Both the position numbers and the translations under genes were made by a program. Shown here one piece after another: positions 34,754-43,566 of a DNA stretch of 64,000 bases. Numbering within the stretch: position 1 is the first letter of the stretch; each line of letters starts with the position of its first letter. The stretch comes from Allobosea sp. UNC402CLCol (GTDB lineage: Bacteria > Pseudomonadota > Alphaproteobacteria > Rhizobiales > Beijerinckiaceae), in NCBI RefSeq assembly GCF_000745475.1, contig NZ_JQJJ01000010.1, forward strand, positions 62,001-126,000. Reading direction: 5' to 3'. The notes under the pieces are model-generated. The model was given only the letters and a program-made list of their open reading frames with translations. It had not been told where the DNA came from and searched no databases.

Positions 34754-36283
34754 TTACGGAGACGATGGCGTGGCATGGATGCCGGGCAGGCTGCCGGCGC
34801 TGCGCGAGAGCCCGGCGAGATCGGCCGAGATCGGCGCGAGCGCGACCTCGGCCCGGCGGAAGACGGCAAACAGGGCGTCATAGGCTTCGCGACGAGCCGG
34901 ATCAGGTTCGTAGCGCCGGGCGGGGGTGACGAGCGCCTCCTGCGCCGCCGCGAGCGAGGGGAAGCGGCCGAGCCCCGTCCAGGCGATGATGGCGGCGCCG
35001 AGCAGGCCGGGTTCCTTCGCGGCACCGACCACGACCGGGCGATTGCAGAGATCGGCCTTGATCTGCGCCCAGACCGGGTTGGAAGCGGCACCGCCGCCGA
35101 ATCGGATCTCGCCGACCGGGGCGCCGAGCGCGGCCTCGGCCCGTTCCAGCACGATGCGGTTGAGGCAGGCGACACCTTCCAGAACGGCAAAAGCGAGATC
35201 TGTCGCGCCATGCTGGCGGCCAAGTCCGAGGAAGGCGCCACGCAAGGCCGGGTTCCAATAAGGCACGCGCTCGCCCTGGAGATAGGGCAGGAAGACCAAT
35301 GGCTGCGGATGGCGCCGCCCGGCGAGCAGCTTGCCGATGCCGTCGCCGACATCCGCGAAGCCGCGCTCCGTGCCGCCGAGCAGGGACACCAGCCAGGCGG
35401 CGGTGTCGGCGCCATTCTGGCTGGGGCCGCCGAGCTGCCAGAGTCCGCGCCAGTCGACCGTCAGCAGGCCCTCAGTGGCAGCGGCCTGCTCGCCGACGAC
35501 GCCGAGGACTTCGGTGGTGCCGGAGATGTTGTAGGCGAAGCCGGGCCGCATCGCGCCCAGCCCGGTCACGGCGACCCAGGTATCGCTGGACGAGCAGAAG
35601 ACCGGCACACCCGCCAATCGCCCGAGCGCGCCGGGCAGACCCGGCTGGACCGGCCCAAGCACCGCGCAAGGCTCCAGCACCTGCGGGATGATCGCGGCGT
35701 TCAGCCCGATAGCAGAGAGCGCATCGCCATCTCCCGCCACTTCGGTGCAGGCCATCAGCCGCGCCATCGAGACGGGATCGCCCGCCTGCCGGCCGGTGAG
35801 GCGGAAATTCAGCCAGTCCTTCGGCTCCAGCACGCTGGCCAGCGCCCGGAAGCTCGCTTCCTCCTCCTCGGCCAGCCAGGCGAGGCGCGCCAGCGGATGG
35901 AAGGCATTGATGCGTTCGGCTTCGGGATGATCCGCGAGCCGTTCGTGCAGGCGGGTGGCCGCCGCTTCCGAACGGGTGTCCTTCCAGGTGATCGCCGGCC
36001 GGAGCTGGCGGCCGTCACGGCCGAGAAAGACCTGCGTGCGGGTGACGCCGCAGATGGCGATGCCTTCGACTGTGCCGAACAGTTCGGGCTCGGCCTCCGC
36101 GAGCTTGGCGGCCGCTTCGCAAAGAATCGTCCACCAGGCTTCGGCATCGACCTCCGACCAGCCCATGCGGTCGATCAGCGTCGGGCCGATGATGACGCTT
36201 TCGGCCAGCGTCCGGCCTTGTCGGTCGATGAGCGCGGCGCGGAAGCTGGTGCCGCCGAGATCGCAGGCGAGGACCACGCTCAT
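34754..36283 (-). CDS. FGGY family carbohydrate kinase
   Basis: A 509-residue ASKHA-fold kinase. The N-terminal domain starts VVLACDLGGTSFRAALIDRQGR (phosphate-1 motif) with ITWKDTRSEAAATRLHE. The C-terminal domain has EIRFGGGAASNPVWAQIKADLCNRPV, the FGGY signature region. It phosphorylates a sugar or polyol entering through the ABC system. The ATG at 36283 overlaps the regulator stop (ATGA), so the two are coupled. Which sugar is used (xylulose-, ribulose- or polyol-like) is not decidable by eye. Confidence 0.92.
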   Translation of the reverse strand: MSVVLACDLGGTSFRAALIDRQGRTLAESVIIGPTLIDRMGWSEVDAEAWWTILCEAAAKLAEAEPELFGTVEGIAICGVTRTQVFLGRDGRQLRPAITWKDTRSEAAATRLHERLADHPEAERINAFHPLARLAWLAEEEEASFRALASVLEPKDWLNFRLTGRQAGDPVSMARLMACTEVAGDGDALSAIGLNAAIIPQVLEPCAVLGPVQPGLPGALGRLAGVPVFCSSSDTWVAVTGLGAMRPGFAYNISGTTEVLGVVGEQAAATEGLLTVDWRGLWQLGGPSQNGADTAAWLVSLLGGTERGFADVGDGIGKLLAGRRHPQPLVFLPYLQGERVPYWNPALRGAFLGLGRQHGATDLAFAVLEGVACLNRIVLERAEAALGAPVGEIRFGGGAASNPVWAQIKADLCNRPVVVGAAKEPGLLGAAIIAWTGLGRFPSLAAAQEALVTPARRYEPDPARREAYDALFAVFRRAEVALAPISADLAGLSRSAGSLPGIHATPSSP

Positions 36284-36999
36284 GGAGTGACGCTCCCGAC
36301 CTGCCGGCGGATGGTGAAGCGGTAGATGTCGCCGCGGATCAGGTTGTCGCTGAGCTCGATCACGCCGCCGACCGCGTCGCGGGCGATGCGCTGCGAGCGG
36401 AAGATCGCGGTGCCCGAGGGGATGCCGAGATGGCCGGCGTCTTCGGACTCGGCCGCGAGCGGTTCCAGCGTCTCCTCGACGGTCGCGACATGGATACCGC
36501 GGCACTTGGCGAGGTAGCGGTAGAGCGAGGCATCCATCAATTCATCCGGTTTCACCGAGCCGAGCACGCCGGCGCCGAGGCGCGAGCGTTGCAGCACGGC
36601 CGGCTGGTCGTCGAGGCTGCGCAGGCGCAGGAGGTCGACGATGCCGTCGCGGGCGATGTCGGCGCCGAACAAGGTGAACTCGGCCGGAGTCGCTTCGCGG
36701 GTGGCGAGGGCGAGCACCCGCGTCTTCGGCACGCGGCCGGCCATGCGGGCTTCGCTGTGGAAGTCGACGATGCTGCCGAGATGCTTGGTGATGTGGCGCG
36801 GCCGGTAGAAGGTGCCCTTGCCCTGCCGGCGCTCGATCAGGCCCTGGTCCTGCAACTGCTTCAGTGCGGCACGGATCGTGGTGCGGCTCGCGCCGTAGCG
36901 TTCGCAAAGCTCATGCTCGGAGGGGATCGCCCGAGAATCGTCGCCCCCGGCCGCAAGGCCGAGTTCGAGACTATGGGCGATCTCCTGATAACGGATCAT
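36280..36999 (-). CDS. GntR family regulator with UTRA domain
   Basis: A 239-residue HutC-subfamily regulator. The winged HTH (residues ~1-70) includes IPSEHELCERYGASRTTIRAALKQLQDQGLIERRQGKGTFY. The UTRA effector domain follows from ~90 to the end with PAVLQRSRLGAGVLGS and SDNLIRGDIYRF. It is the first gene of the leftward operon and is translationally coupled to the kinase gene, so it most likely senses a sugar phosphate or imported ligand and controls this whole block. Tandem GATACAA boxes sit just upstream of its start. Confidence 0.92.
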   Translation of the reverse strand: MIRYQEIAHSLELGLAAGGDDSRAIPSEHELCERYGASRTTIRAALKQLQDQGLIERRQGKGTFYRPRHITKHLGSIVDFHSEARMAGRVPKTRVLALATREATPAEFTLFGADIARDGIVDLLRLRSLDDQPAVLQRSRLGAGVLGSVKPDELMDASLYRYLAKCRGIHVATVEETLEPLAAESEDAGHLGIPSGTAIFRSQRIARDAVGGVIELSDNLIRGDIYRFTIRRQVGSVTP

Positions 37000-37021
37000 G
37001 CGGCATTCCCGGCGGGATGCC

Positions 37022-37053
37022 GTATAGGAAGATACAAATCCGATACAAGTCAA
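37022..37053 (-). promoter_or_regulatory. Candidate promoter and operator of the GntR-led operon
   Basis: GATACAA occurs twice 11 bases apart (37031-37037, 37042-37048), one helical turn, with GTAT-N6-ATAC (37022-37035) overlapping. On the minus strand TTGACT (37048-37053) is a good -35 that overlaps the stop of the upstream gene; the -10 is less clear (TCCTAT or CTATAC). Confidence 0.5.
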
Positions 37054-38060
37054 GCGGTGCGGCGCGCCGCCTGCAAGATTTCGTCGACGAGCCGCTGCGA
37101 GGCCAGGGCCTCCTCGCCGGAGACGGCGGGATCGCGGCCTTGTTCGATCGCGTCGAGGAAATCGGCGATGACGGCGCGGTGGGCGTCGTGCGGGAAATCC
37201 ATGATGTTGGCGCCGCTGCCGGTCGAGCCCTCGGCCTCGACCACCTCCTCGCGCCCGTCGAGGAAGGCGAGGCGAAGCCGTCCGCCGATCAGCGAGGCGA
37301 AGCCCTTCGTGCCGGTGATCTCGATGCGCTCGGGATAGCCCGGATACGCGGCCGTCGTCGTCATCAGCGTGGCGGGGGCGCCGCTCGCGGTCTCCAGCAG
37401 GGCAGAGACGTAATCCTCCGTCTCCATGCGGTGGATCGCGGTGGTCCGGCTCTGCGCGGCCACGACCTTCGAGACGCCGACCAGCGAGCGAAACAGGTCG
37501 AGCGAATGGATCGCCTGGGTCAACAGCACGCCGCCGCCGTCGCGGGCCAGCGTGCCGCGGCCCGGCTCGTCGTAATAGCTCTGCGGACGCCACCACGGCA
37601 CGGTCAGAAACGCCGCCTCGACGCTGCCGAGTTCGCCGGAATCGAGCGCAGCCTTGAGGCGCAGGCTCGCCGGCCGGAAGCGATGCTGCAGCGTGACGCC
37701 GAAGGTTTTCCCGGTGCGGCGGGCGGTGTCGACGAGGCGCTGGCCGCGCTCGCTGGTCAGCTCCAGAGGCTTTTCGACCAGAACATGTTTGCCGGCTTCA
37801 AGGCAGAGGGCGGAGACGTCGAGATGGCTCGAGGGCGGCGTGAGCACGATGGCGGCATCGACGGTGGGGTCCGCCAGCACGGCATCGAGATCGGTCGTAG
37901 TCGGGAAGGGGAATTGCTGCGCATAGGCCTTGGCGCGGTCCGGCGTGCGGCTGACCGCCCAGCGCACTTCGGCACGGCCGGCCAGATCGACGAGGCTCTT
38001 CGAGTGCGGCAGGGAGGCGGGCCCGAGCCCGATCACGGCGATGCCGAGCTTGCGTGTCAT
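37050..38060 (-). CDS. Gfo/Idh/MocA family oxidoreductase (copy 1)
   Basis: A 336-residue NAD(P)-dependent dehydrogenase. LGIAVIGLGPASLPHSKSL is the Rossmann loop, VDAAIVLTPPSSHLDVSALCLEAGKHVLVEKPLELT contains the EKP motif of the family, and the C-terminal alpha/beta domain follows. It oxidises a sugar or inositol-type hydroxyl. It starts 9 bases after its neighbour (38070-39092), another member of the same family, so the two probably act on the same or successive compounds. Confidence 0.9.
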   Translation of the reverse strand: MTRKLGIAVIGLGPASLPHSKSLVDLAGRAEVRWAVSRTPDRAKAYAQQFPFPTTTDLDAVLADPTVDAAIVLTPPSSHLDVSALCLEAGKHVLVEKPLELTSERGQRLVDTARRTGKTFGVTLQHRFRPASLRLKAALDSGELGSVEAAFLTVPWWRPQSYYDEPGRGTLARDGGGVLLTQAIHSLDLFRSLVGVSKVVAAQSRTTAIHRMETEDYVSALLETASGAPATLMTTTAAYPGYPERIEITGTKGFASLIGGRLRLAFLDGREEVVEAEGSTGSGANIMDFPHDAHRAVIADFLDAIEQGRDPAVSGEEALASQRLVDEILQAARRTA

Positions 38061-38069
38061 GGCGTTTCC

Positions 38070-39092
38070 TCAGGATCGCGCTTCAGGCCGCACCGGCAGC
38101 CAGGCCGCCTTCGCCTGCGCCTCCAGGGCGAGGCGGCAGACGGTGAAGGTGTGGCGCTGGCTCACGGCCGTCTCACTGCGGGCGCCGATATCCACGATCA
38201 GGTCGCGAAAATAGGTCAGAGGCTCGTGCGAGGCGTCGATATGGCGGGTGCCGGACTTGTCGACGAGGAAGACATGGTCGGTGCCCGGCCGGCCGGCGAT
38301 ATCGACATATTTGCGCAATTCGATGGTACCCTCGGTGCCGAGGATGGTGAGGCGCCCGTCGCCCCAGGTCGGCAGGCCGTCAGCGGTGAACCAGTCGACG
38401 CGAATATAGCCGCCGGCCCGGTCGCTGCGCAGCAGGATCTCGCCGAAATCCTCGAAATCGGGGACGTCCGGCCCACCGAAATGGCCGACGCCGGAGGCGA
38501 CGATTGCCGCATCGTTCGAGCCGGTGAAGTGCAGGAACTGGTCGATCTGATGGGAGGCGATATCGGTCAGGATGCCGCCATAATGGCGCTTGTCGAAGAA
38601 CCAGCCCGGCCGGATCGCCCGGTTGAAGCGATGCGGCCCGAGGCCGAGCGTCTGGACGACGCGGCCGATCGCGCCGTCGGCAATCAATTTGCCGGCTATA
38701 ATCGTCGCGGGAACGATGAAGCGCTCGGAGAAGCAGACCGAGAAGATGCGCCCGGTCTCCGCTGCCGCCTGCTCGACCGCGGCGAGCTGGTCGAAATCGG
38801 TGACGCCGGGCTTGTCGACCATCACATCCTTGCCCGCCCGCATCGCGCGGATGGCGATGGCGGCGCGCTCAGCAGGGATGGCGGCGCAGAGGATGAGATC
38901 GATCGCGGGATCGTCGATCAGCCGGCCCGCGCTCACCTCCGGCAGGGTCGGAAAGCGCTCGCGGAAACCGTCGAGCACCCGCTCGTCACTGGTCGCGGGA
39001 TCGAAGCCGACGCAGGTCGCGCCGGCTGCGAGGAGACCACCGACCATATGGTAGATATGGCGGTGGTCGAGGCCGATGGCGGCGAAGCGCAT
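38070..39092 (-). CDS. Gfo/Idh/MocA family oxidoreductase (copy 2)
   Basis: A 340-residue member of the same family as its neighbour but diverged: MRFAAIGLDHRHIYHMVGGLLAAGATCVGFDP in place of the usual GxGxxG, then AGKDVMVDKPGVTDFDQ carrying the DKP version of the EKP motif. It lies 12 bases after the solute-binding-protein gene and 9 bases before the second dehydrogenase, so the three form one transcript. The atypical nucleotide loop could mean altered cofactor preference. Confidence 0.87.
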   Translation of the reverse strand: MRFAAIGLDHRHIYHMVGGLLAAGATCVGFDPATSDERVLDGFRERFPTLPEVSAGRLIDDPAIDLILCAAIPAERAAIAIRAMRAGKDVMVDKPGVTDFDQLAAVEQAAAETGRIFSVCFSERFIVPATIIAGKLIADGAIGRVVQTLGLGPHRFNRAIRPGWFFDKRHYGGILTDIASHQIDQFLHFTGSNDAAIVASGVGHFGGPDVPDFEDFGEILLRSDRAGGYIRVDWFTADGLPTWGDGRLTILGTEGTIELRKYVDIAGRPGTDHVFLVDKSGTRHIDASHEPLTYFRDLIVDIGARSETAVSQRHTFTVCRLALEAQAKAAWLPVRPEARS

Positions 39093-39104
39093 GCCGGATA
39101 GCTC

Positions 39105-40286
39105 CTATTGCGGCGCCCCGTGGCCGACGCCGACCTCCTGGTCCCAGCGGCGGAAGGCGGCGACGAGGCGCTCCGGCGTCAGCGGCGGCCGGGTCGGCAG
39201 GGTCTCGATCAGCTTGTCGTATTCGGGGCGGCCGAATTCGGCGAGCACGTCGCGGCTCTCCTGCGGCGCCTGCGCCAGGGTGACGCCCTTCACTGCCGGG
39301 CCGGGATAGAAATAGCCCTTGTCGAAGGTGAAGGCCTGCGCCTCCGGCTTCAGCATGTAGGACATCAGCGCGAGCAGGGCCGGCATCTTCTCGGCCGCCG
39401 TGCCCTTCGGGATGCACATGAACTGCGTGTCGGGAATCCAATGGGTCTTGTCGAGAACGAAGACTTTGGCCTCCTTCGGCACGATGCCGAGCGCGCGCGG
39501 GTTGATGTCCCAGCCCAGCGTCGAGACGATGACGTCGCGGGTGCCTTCGCCGAGCTCCTTCATTGTCGCGGCGGTGCCGCCGGGGTAATAGTCGATGCCG
39601 GTGCCGAGCTCCTTGAGATAGGCCCAGCTCTTGTCCCAGCCCTTCATCGGGTCGCTCGGGTCGGAATCGCCGAGGATGTAGGGCAGGCCCTGCAGCCAGG
39701 TCCAGCCGGGGCCGGAATTGACGGGGCGGGCATAGGTGAAGCGCTTCGGGTTCTGCTTCACATAGGCAAGCAGATCCTCGGCCGTCTTCGGCACGGTCTT
39801 GAGCCGGTCCGGCGCATATTCGAAGAGCGGGCCGGAGGGCGAGTAGACCACGGCGACGCCTTCGTTCTGGCCGAAGTTGCGCTGCATCATCAGCGCCTGC
39901 TCGTGATAGATCTCCTCGGCCTTGGGCAGGCTCGCGGCATGCGATTTCCAGACATCGACCCAGAGCCCCTGCTGGATGCCGTCCGACATGGCGCCGGGGC
40001 CGGTGAGCACGAGGTCGATATCGACGCGGTTGGCCGCCTGCTGCGCCTTGAGCTTGCCCGGCAGCTCCGGCGAGGGCGCGCGCGAGAAGTTCAGCCGCGA
40101 GATGAGTTTCGGATTGTCCTTGCCGAAGCGTTCGATAGCCGCCTGGGTGAGCTGCAGATTGCCGGCGACGTCGATGATGTTGAGCGCAACAGGCCCGGAT
40201 GCGGCTTGCGCGAAGGCGCCTCCAGCCTTGAGCGCGGCGAGGCCGGCCGCGCCGGCCATGACGGTGCGTCGTGTCGGATGTGTCAT
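39105..40286 (-). CDS. Type 2 periplasmic solute-binding protein, Tat-like signal (paralog 1)
   Basis: A 393-residue exported protein. THPTRRTVMAGAAGLAALKAGGAFAQA is a twin-arginine-like signal. The mature part includes NIIDVAGNLQLTQAAIERF, DIDLVLTGPGAMSDGIQQGLWVDV, PSGPLFEYAPDRLKTVP and GWDINPRALGIVPKEAKVF. About every block recurs in the protein at 43567-44763 on the other side of the nag genes. It belongs to the spermidine/iron-type (SBP_bac_1/8) branch, but no matching permease or ATPase is near. The likely ligand is a sugar or amino-sugar derivative from the context. Confidence 0.85.
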   Translation of the reverse strand: MTHPTRRTVMAGAAGLAALKAGGAFAQAASGPVALNIIDVAGNLQLTQAAIERFGKDNPKLISRLNFSRAPSPELPGKLKAQQAANRVDIDLVLTGPGAMSDGIQQGLWVDVWKSHAASLPKAEEIYHEQALMMQRNFGQNEGVAVVYSPSGPLFEYAPDRLKTVPKTAEDLLAYVKQNPKRFTYARPVNSGPGWTWLQGLPYILGDSDPSDPMKGWDKSWAYLKELGTGIDYYPGGTAATMKELGEGTRDVIVSTLGWDINPRALGIVPKEAKVFVLDKTHWIPDTQFMCIPKGTAAEKMPALLALMSYMLKPEAQAFTFDKGYFYPGPAVKGVTLAQAPQESRDVLAEFGRPEYDKLIETLPTRPPLTPERLVAAFRRWDQEVGVGHGAPQ

Positions 40287-40357
40287 GTTCTCTCCCTGGG
40301 TTCACGGCTCTCTTCTGACGTCATGAGCGACGCCGTGGAGCCCTTACGCTGGGATAC

Positions 40358-40367
40358 TAGTGCACTA
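40358..40367. promoter_or_regulatory. Palindrome upstream of the paralog-1 binding-protein gene
   Basis: TAGTGCACTA is a perfect 10-bp palindrome about 75 bases before the start at 40286, followed by AGTGC in CAGTGCC. With TTGGCA and TAGTAT hexamers around it on the minus strand it could be an operator for the nearby ROK or another regulator. Confidence 0.3.
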
Positions 40368-40433
40368 CTTTCAGTGCCAACAAGCGCATTCCTGCGCATG
40401 GCCGGCATCCATTTGTCGAAGCCGGAACGTGCT

Positions 40434-41618
40434 TCAGGCCGAATTCAACAGCAGCGCCTCGGCGGCCCGGCTCAGGAGCGGGGCTGCGGCGCCGTGGATC
40501 TCATAGAGCTGGCTGGCATCGACGCTGACGAGGTCCGGCACGGCGAAGCCATCCATGGTCCCCTCGGCCCGGAACAGCGCATTGAAATGCGCCCAAAGTT
40601 GCGGATTGCTGGCGAAGGGACCGCTGACCGCAATGCGGGCCGGAAACAATAATCGGCAGGCATTGGCCAGCGCCCGCGCCAAGGTCCGGCAGGCCGTGTC
40701 GATCTCCGGCAAGGCGAGGAGGTCGAGCCCGGCGAACTGGCGGGACAGGCGCTTCTCGTCCTCGTCGAGCGCCGGCCAGTGCCGGCGCAAGGCCGGGAGC
40801 AGCGCCCAGAGCGCGGCGCCGGTTTCGAGGCAGCCGGTATTGCCGCAGCCGCAGGGCCGGTCCCCCAGCGCGGCCAGCCGCCAATGGCCGAGCTCGCCGA
40901 AAGAGCCGGCCGGGGCGAAGGGCCTGCCGTCTTCGGCATAGGCGAGGCCGATGCCCCAGCCCCAATGCAGCAGGAGCGTGCCGCCGCTGAACTGCTCGGG
41001 ATCGCGGGCGGCACGGGCGCGCAGTTCGGCATCGAGATTGCGGCAGATCTCGACCGGCCCGGCAATAGGCGCAAGGACCGCTTCGACATCGAGTCCGCGC
41101 ATCCGCGGCCAGCGCGAGGCCAAGAGCCATTGGCCGCGGCGCAGGTCGATCAGGCCGGAGAGCGAGACCGCCGTGCCGGCATGGCTCATGCCGGGCGGCA
41201 TCGCCTCCAGCAGGGTCCGCGCCAGCGCGGCCATGGCTTCGGCGATGGTCTCGTTGCTGGCCTCCGCCTCGATCGGCATGCGGCGCTCGGTGACCAGATG
41301 CCCGCTGAGATCGACCAGCGCGCCGAACAGGGATTGGCTGGAGACATGGATGACGGAGGCGCCGATCCGTCGATTATGGGCCAGCAGGATGGCGGAGGGG
41401 CGGCCTCGGCCCGTGGCTTCGCCGGTCGTTTCGATGACGAGGCGGCGCGCCACCAGATCCCCGACCACGCGCGAGGTGCTGGTCGAGCGCAGGTCGAGCA
41501 GGCGGCTGAGGTCGCCGCGCGAATGGGCCTGGCCGGCGAGGATCAAGCCATAGGCACGAGCGCAGTCGCGCTGATGCGCCAGTCCGAAGCGTGTTTCGTC
41601 GAGCGCGATCAGACTCAT
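40434..41618 (-). CDS. ROK family transcriptional regulator (NagC-like)
   Basis: A 394-residue repressor. The N-terminal winged HTH spans ~20-80 ([44 protein letters not shown]). The ROK domain follows, with [37 protein letters not shown], which holds the zinc-binding [10 protein letters not shown] pattern typical of the family. It is divergent from nagB-nagA, so it most likely controls amino-sugar use in response to a phosphorylated amino sugar. Sugar-kinase activity is unlikely, because the phosphate-binding glycine motif is weak. Confidence 0.9.
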   Translation of the reverse strand: MSLIALDETRFGLAHQRDCARAYGLILAGQAHSRGDLSRLLDLRSTSTSRVVGDLVARRLVIETTGEATGRGRPSAILLAHNRRIGASVIHVSSQSLFGALVDLSGHLVTERRMPIEAEASNETIAEAMAALARTLLEAMPPGMSHAGTAVSLSGLIDLRRGQWLLASRWPRMRGLDVEAVLAPIAGPVEICRNLDAELRARAARDPEQFSGGTLLLHWGWGIGLAYAEDGRPFAPAGSFGELGHWRLAALGDRPCGCGNTGCLETGAALWALLPALRRHWPALDEDEKRLSRQFAGLDLLALPEIDTACRTLARALANACRLLFPARIAVSGPFASNPQLWAHFNALFRAEGTMDGFAVPDLVSVDASQLYEIHGAAAPLLSRAAEALLLNSA

Positions 41619-41750
41619 GGCAGCTTCGGGAACGAGCGCCGCATTTCAGAACGGTTGCGTTCAAAATTAATCATTGCGTTCCGGAGCGGCCTTGGTGAAG
41701 CTCAGTGCCAGAATATCGGAAATTTTAGCTCGCAAAAGGTTCAAAAATCG
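41619..41750. promoter_or_regulatory. Divergent control region between the ROK regulator and nagB
   Basis: The 132 bases hold two copies of TTGCGTTC (one inside GAACGGTTGCGTTC), as possible regulator half-sites. On the plus strand TTGGTG and TATCGG lie 16 bases apart, a plausible promoter for nagB. AAAAGG lies 13 bases before the nagB ATG. Confidence 0.35.
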
Positions 41751-42497
41751 ATGATCGAGATGCATGTCGCCTCCGACAAGGATCTTCTCGGCCGGCAGGC
41801 GGCGGCGCTGGGCGCGCAAGCGATCCGCGAGGCGATCGCACGTGACGGGGAAGCCTCGATCGTCGTCGCGACCGGCGCGAGCCAGTTCGAGATGCTGTCG
41901 CATCTGGTCAAGGCCGAGGGCATCGACTGGTCGAAGGTCACCGCCTTCCATCTCGACGAATATGTCGGCCTGCCCGAGACGCATCCGGCGAGCTTCCGGC
42001 GCTATCTGCGCCTGCGCTTCATGGCGCCCCTGAATGATGCGCCGCGCTTCGTTCCCGTCGATGGCGAGGGCGATCCGCAGGCGAATGCGAAGGCGCTGAG
42101 CGGCCTGATCGCCGGCCGGCGCATCTGCGTCTGCTTCGCCGGCATCGGCGAGAACTGCCACCTCGCCTTCAACGATCCGCCGGCCGATTTCGAGACGGAA
42201 GAGCCCTATATCGTCGTGGAGCTGGACGAGGCCTGCCGGCGCCAGCAATTCGGCGAGGGCTGGTTCCCGAGCTTCGAGGCGGTGCCGCAGCAGGCGATCT
42301 CGATGAGCATCCGCCAGATCATGAAGAGCGAATTGATCGTGCTCTCGGTCTCCGACACCCGCAAGGCCGAGGCCGCGAAGGCGGCACTGGAAGGGCCGGT
42401 CAGCAATCTCAGCCCCGCCTCGATCCTGCAGACGCATCCGCGCACCGTGCTCTTCATCGATCCGGCCGCCGCCGCGCTGCTGACTCGGAAGGGCTGA
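41751..42497 (+). CDS. nagB: Glucosamine-6-phosphate deaminase/isomerase-like
   Basis: A 248-residue NagB/SugarP_isomerase-fold protein. [16 protein letters not shown] is the phosphate loop, [23 protein letters not shown] carries the catalytic Asp, and [17 protein letters not shown] the catalytic His (the family more often has GIGxDGHIAFNEP). It would convert glucosamine-6-phosphate to fructose-6-phosphate and ammonia. I start at ATG 41751, since upstream frame overlaps the ROK gene on the other strand. It is shorter than E. coli NagB (266). nagA follows 3 bases later. Confidence 0.85.
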   Translation: MIEMHVASDKDLLGRQAAALGAQAIREAIARDGEASIVVATGASQFEMLSHLVKAEGIDWSKVTAFHLDEYVGLPETHPASFRRYLRLRFMAPLNDAPRFVPVDGEGDPQANAKALSGLIAGRRICVCFAGIGENCHLAFNDPPADFETEEPYIVVELDEACRRQQFGEGWFPSFEAVPQQAISMSIRQIMKSELIVLSVSDTRKAEAAKAALEGPVSNLSPASILQTHPRTVLFIDPAAAALLTRKG

Positions 42498-42500
42498 GGG

Positions 42501-43535
42501 ATGCGCACGCCCGGACTCGTCGATCTCCAGATCAACGGCTTCGCCGGGGTCGACTTCAATTCCGGGACGATCACGGCCGCCGAGCTCGACCGGGCGCTGG
42601 AGGCGATGCTGGCGACCGGCGTCACCACTTGCCTGCCGACGATCATCACGGCGCATCCCCACGAGCTGGAAGCGCGCTTCGCGGCGCTCGACAAGGCGGT
42701 CGCTGAGAGCCGCCTCGGGCCGCTGATGTGCCCCGGCTATCATCTCGAAGGGCCGTTCCTCAATCCGGCCGGCGGCTATGCCGGCTGCCATCCGCCCGAG
42801 GCGATGACGGCGGCGGATGCCGGCCTGATCGCGAAGCTGGAGCAAGACCTCGCACGGCCGATCCTGATGGTGACGCTGGCTCCCGAGGTCGCGGGCGGGA
42901 TTGCGCTCGCGGCTGCGCTGGCACGTCTAGGCAAGGTCGTCGCCATCGGCCATGCGGCGGTCGATTTCGAGATCGTGGCGGCGGCGGCCGATGCCGGCGC
43001 GACGCTCTCGACCCATCTCGGCAACGGCCTACCGCAGCAGATGCACAAGCTGGTCAACCCGCTCTTCGCGCAGCTCGCGGAGGACCGGCTGATGGCGGGC
43101 TTCATCGCCGACGGCATCCATATCCATCCGAAGGCGCTGAAGAGCCTGATCCGAGCCAAGGGGCTCGAACGCTCGATCCTGGTCACCGACGCGGTCGTGG
43201 CGGCCGGCGCTGAGCCGGGGCGCTACAGCTTCGCCGGCATGCCGGTCGATCTGGCGGCTGACGGCTCGGTGCGCCAGCCCGGCGGCGTTTCGCTCGCAGG
43301 TTCGGCGCTCAAGCTCGACGACGCCGTGCGCAACGTCGTCGCCTGGGGCATCGCGACGCCGGAGGAGGCGGTGGCGATGGCCTCGACCCATGCGCTGGCC
43401 GCGATTGCGGGCGCCTTGGCTAAGGCCGGCATCGCCTTGCCGGAGAGCGAGATCGCATGGTCGCCGGAATTGCGGGTGCGCAGCGTCCGGGTCGGCGACA
43501 TCACGCGCGAATTTGCTGCGCCCGCAGCGGCCTGA
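42501..43535 (+). CDS. nagA: N-acetylglucosamine-6-phosphate deacetylase-like amidohydrolase, short form
   Basis: A 344-residue TIM-barrel hydrolase. Metal and active-site motifs are in order: YHLEGPFLNP, IGHAAVDFE, STHLGNGLPQQMHK, IADGIHIHP and LVTDAVVAAG. The protein begins at PGLVDLQINGFAGVDFN, which in E. coli NagA is near residue 60, so the N-terminal beta-sandwich strands are missing. Only 3 bases separate it from nagB, leaving no room for them upstream. The deacetylase role is likely from context; the altered HLGNG (usually HLFNAM-like) might shift specificity toward another N-acyl amino sugar. Confidence 0.85.
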   Translation: MRTPGLVDLQINGFAGVDFNSGTITAAELDRALEAMLATGVTTCLPTIITAHPHELEARFAALDKAVAESRLGPLMCPGYHLEGPFLNPAGGYAGCHPPEAMTAADAGLIAKLEQDLARPILMVTLAPEVAGGIALAAALARLGKVVAIGHAAVDFEIVAAAADAGATLSTHLGNGLPQQMHKLVNPLFAQLAEDRLMAGFIADGIHIHPKALKSLIRAKGLERSILVTDAVVAAGAEPGRYSFAGMPVDLAADGSVRQPGGVSLAGSALKLDDAVRNVVAWGIATPEEAVAMASTHALAAIAGALAKAGIALPESEIAWSPELRVRSVRVGDITREFAAPAAA

Positions 43536-43566
43536 AGACGTCACCATCAAACAAAAGGGGAGAACC

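Noticed and set aside
33851..36325. An 824-codon open frame opposite the BtpA-like and kinase genes
   Set aside because: Both genes on the other strand are clear family members; this frame is low-complexity shadow sequence.
36864..39101. A 745-codon open frame opposite the two Gfo/Idh genes
   Set aside because: Shadow of conserved genes; no motif or ribosome-binding site.
40340..40380. Possible sigma-54 promoter (TGGCAC) before the paralog-1 binding-protein gene
   Set aside because: The -12 element (TTGCA at the right spacing) is absent.
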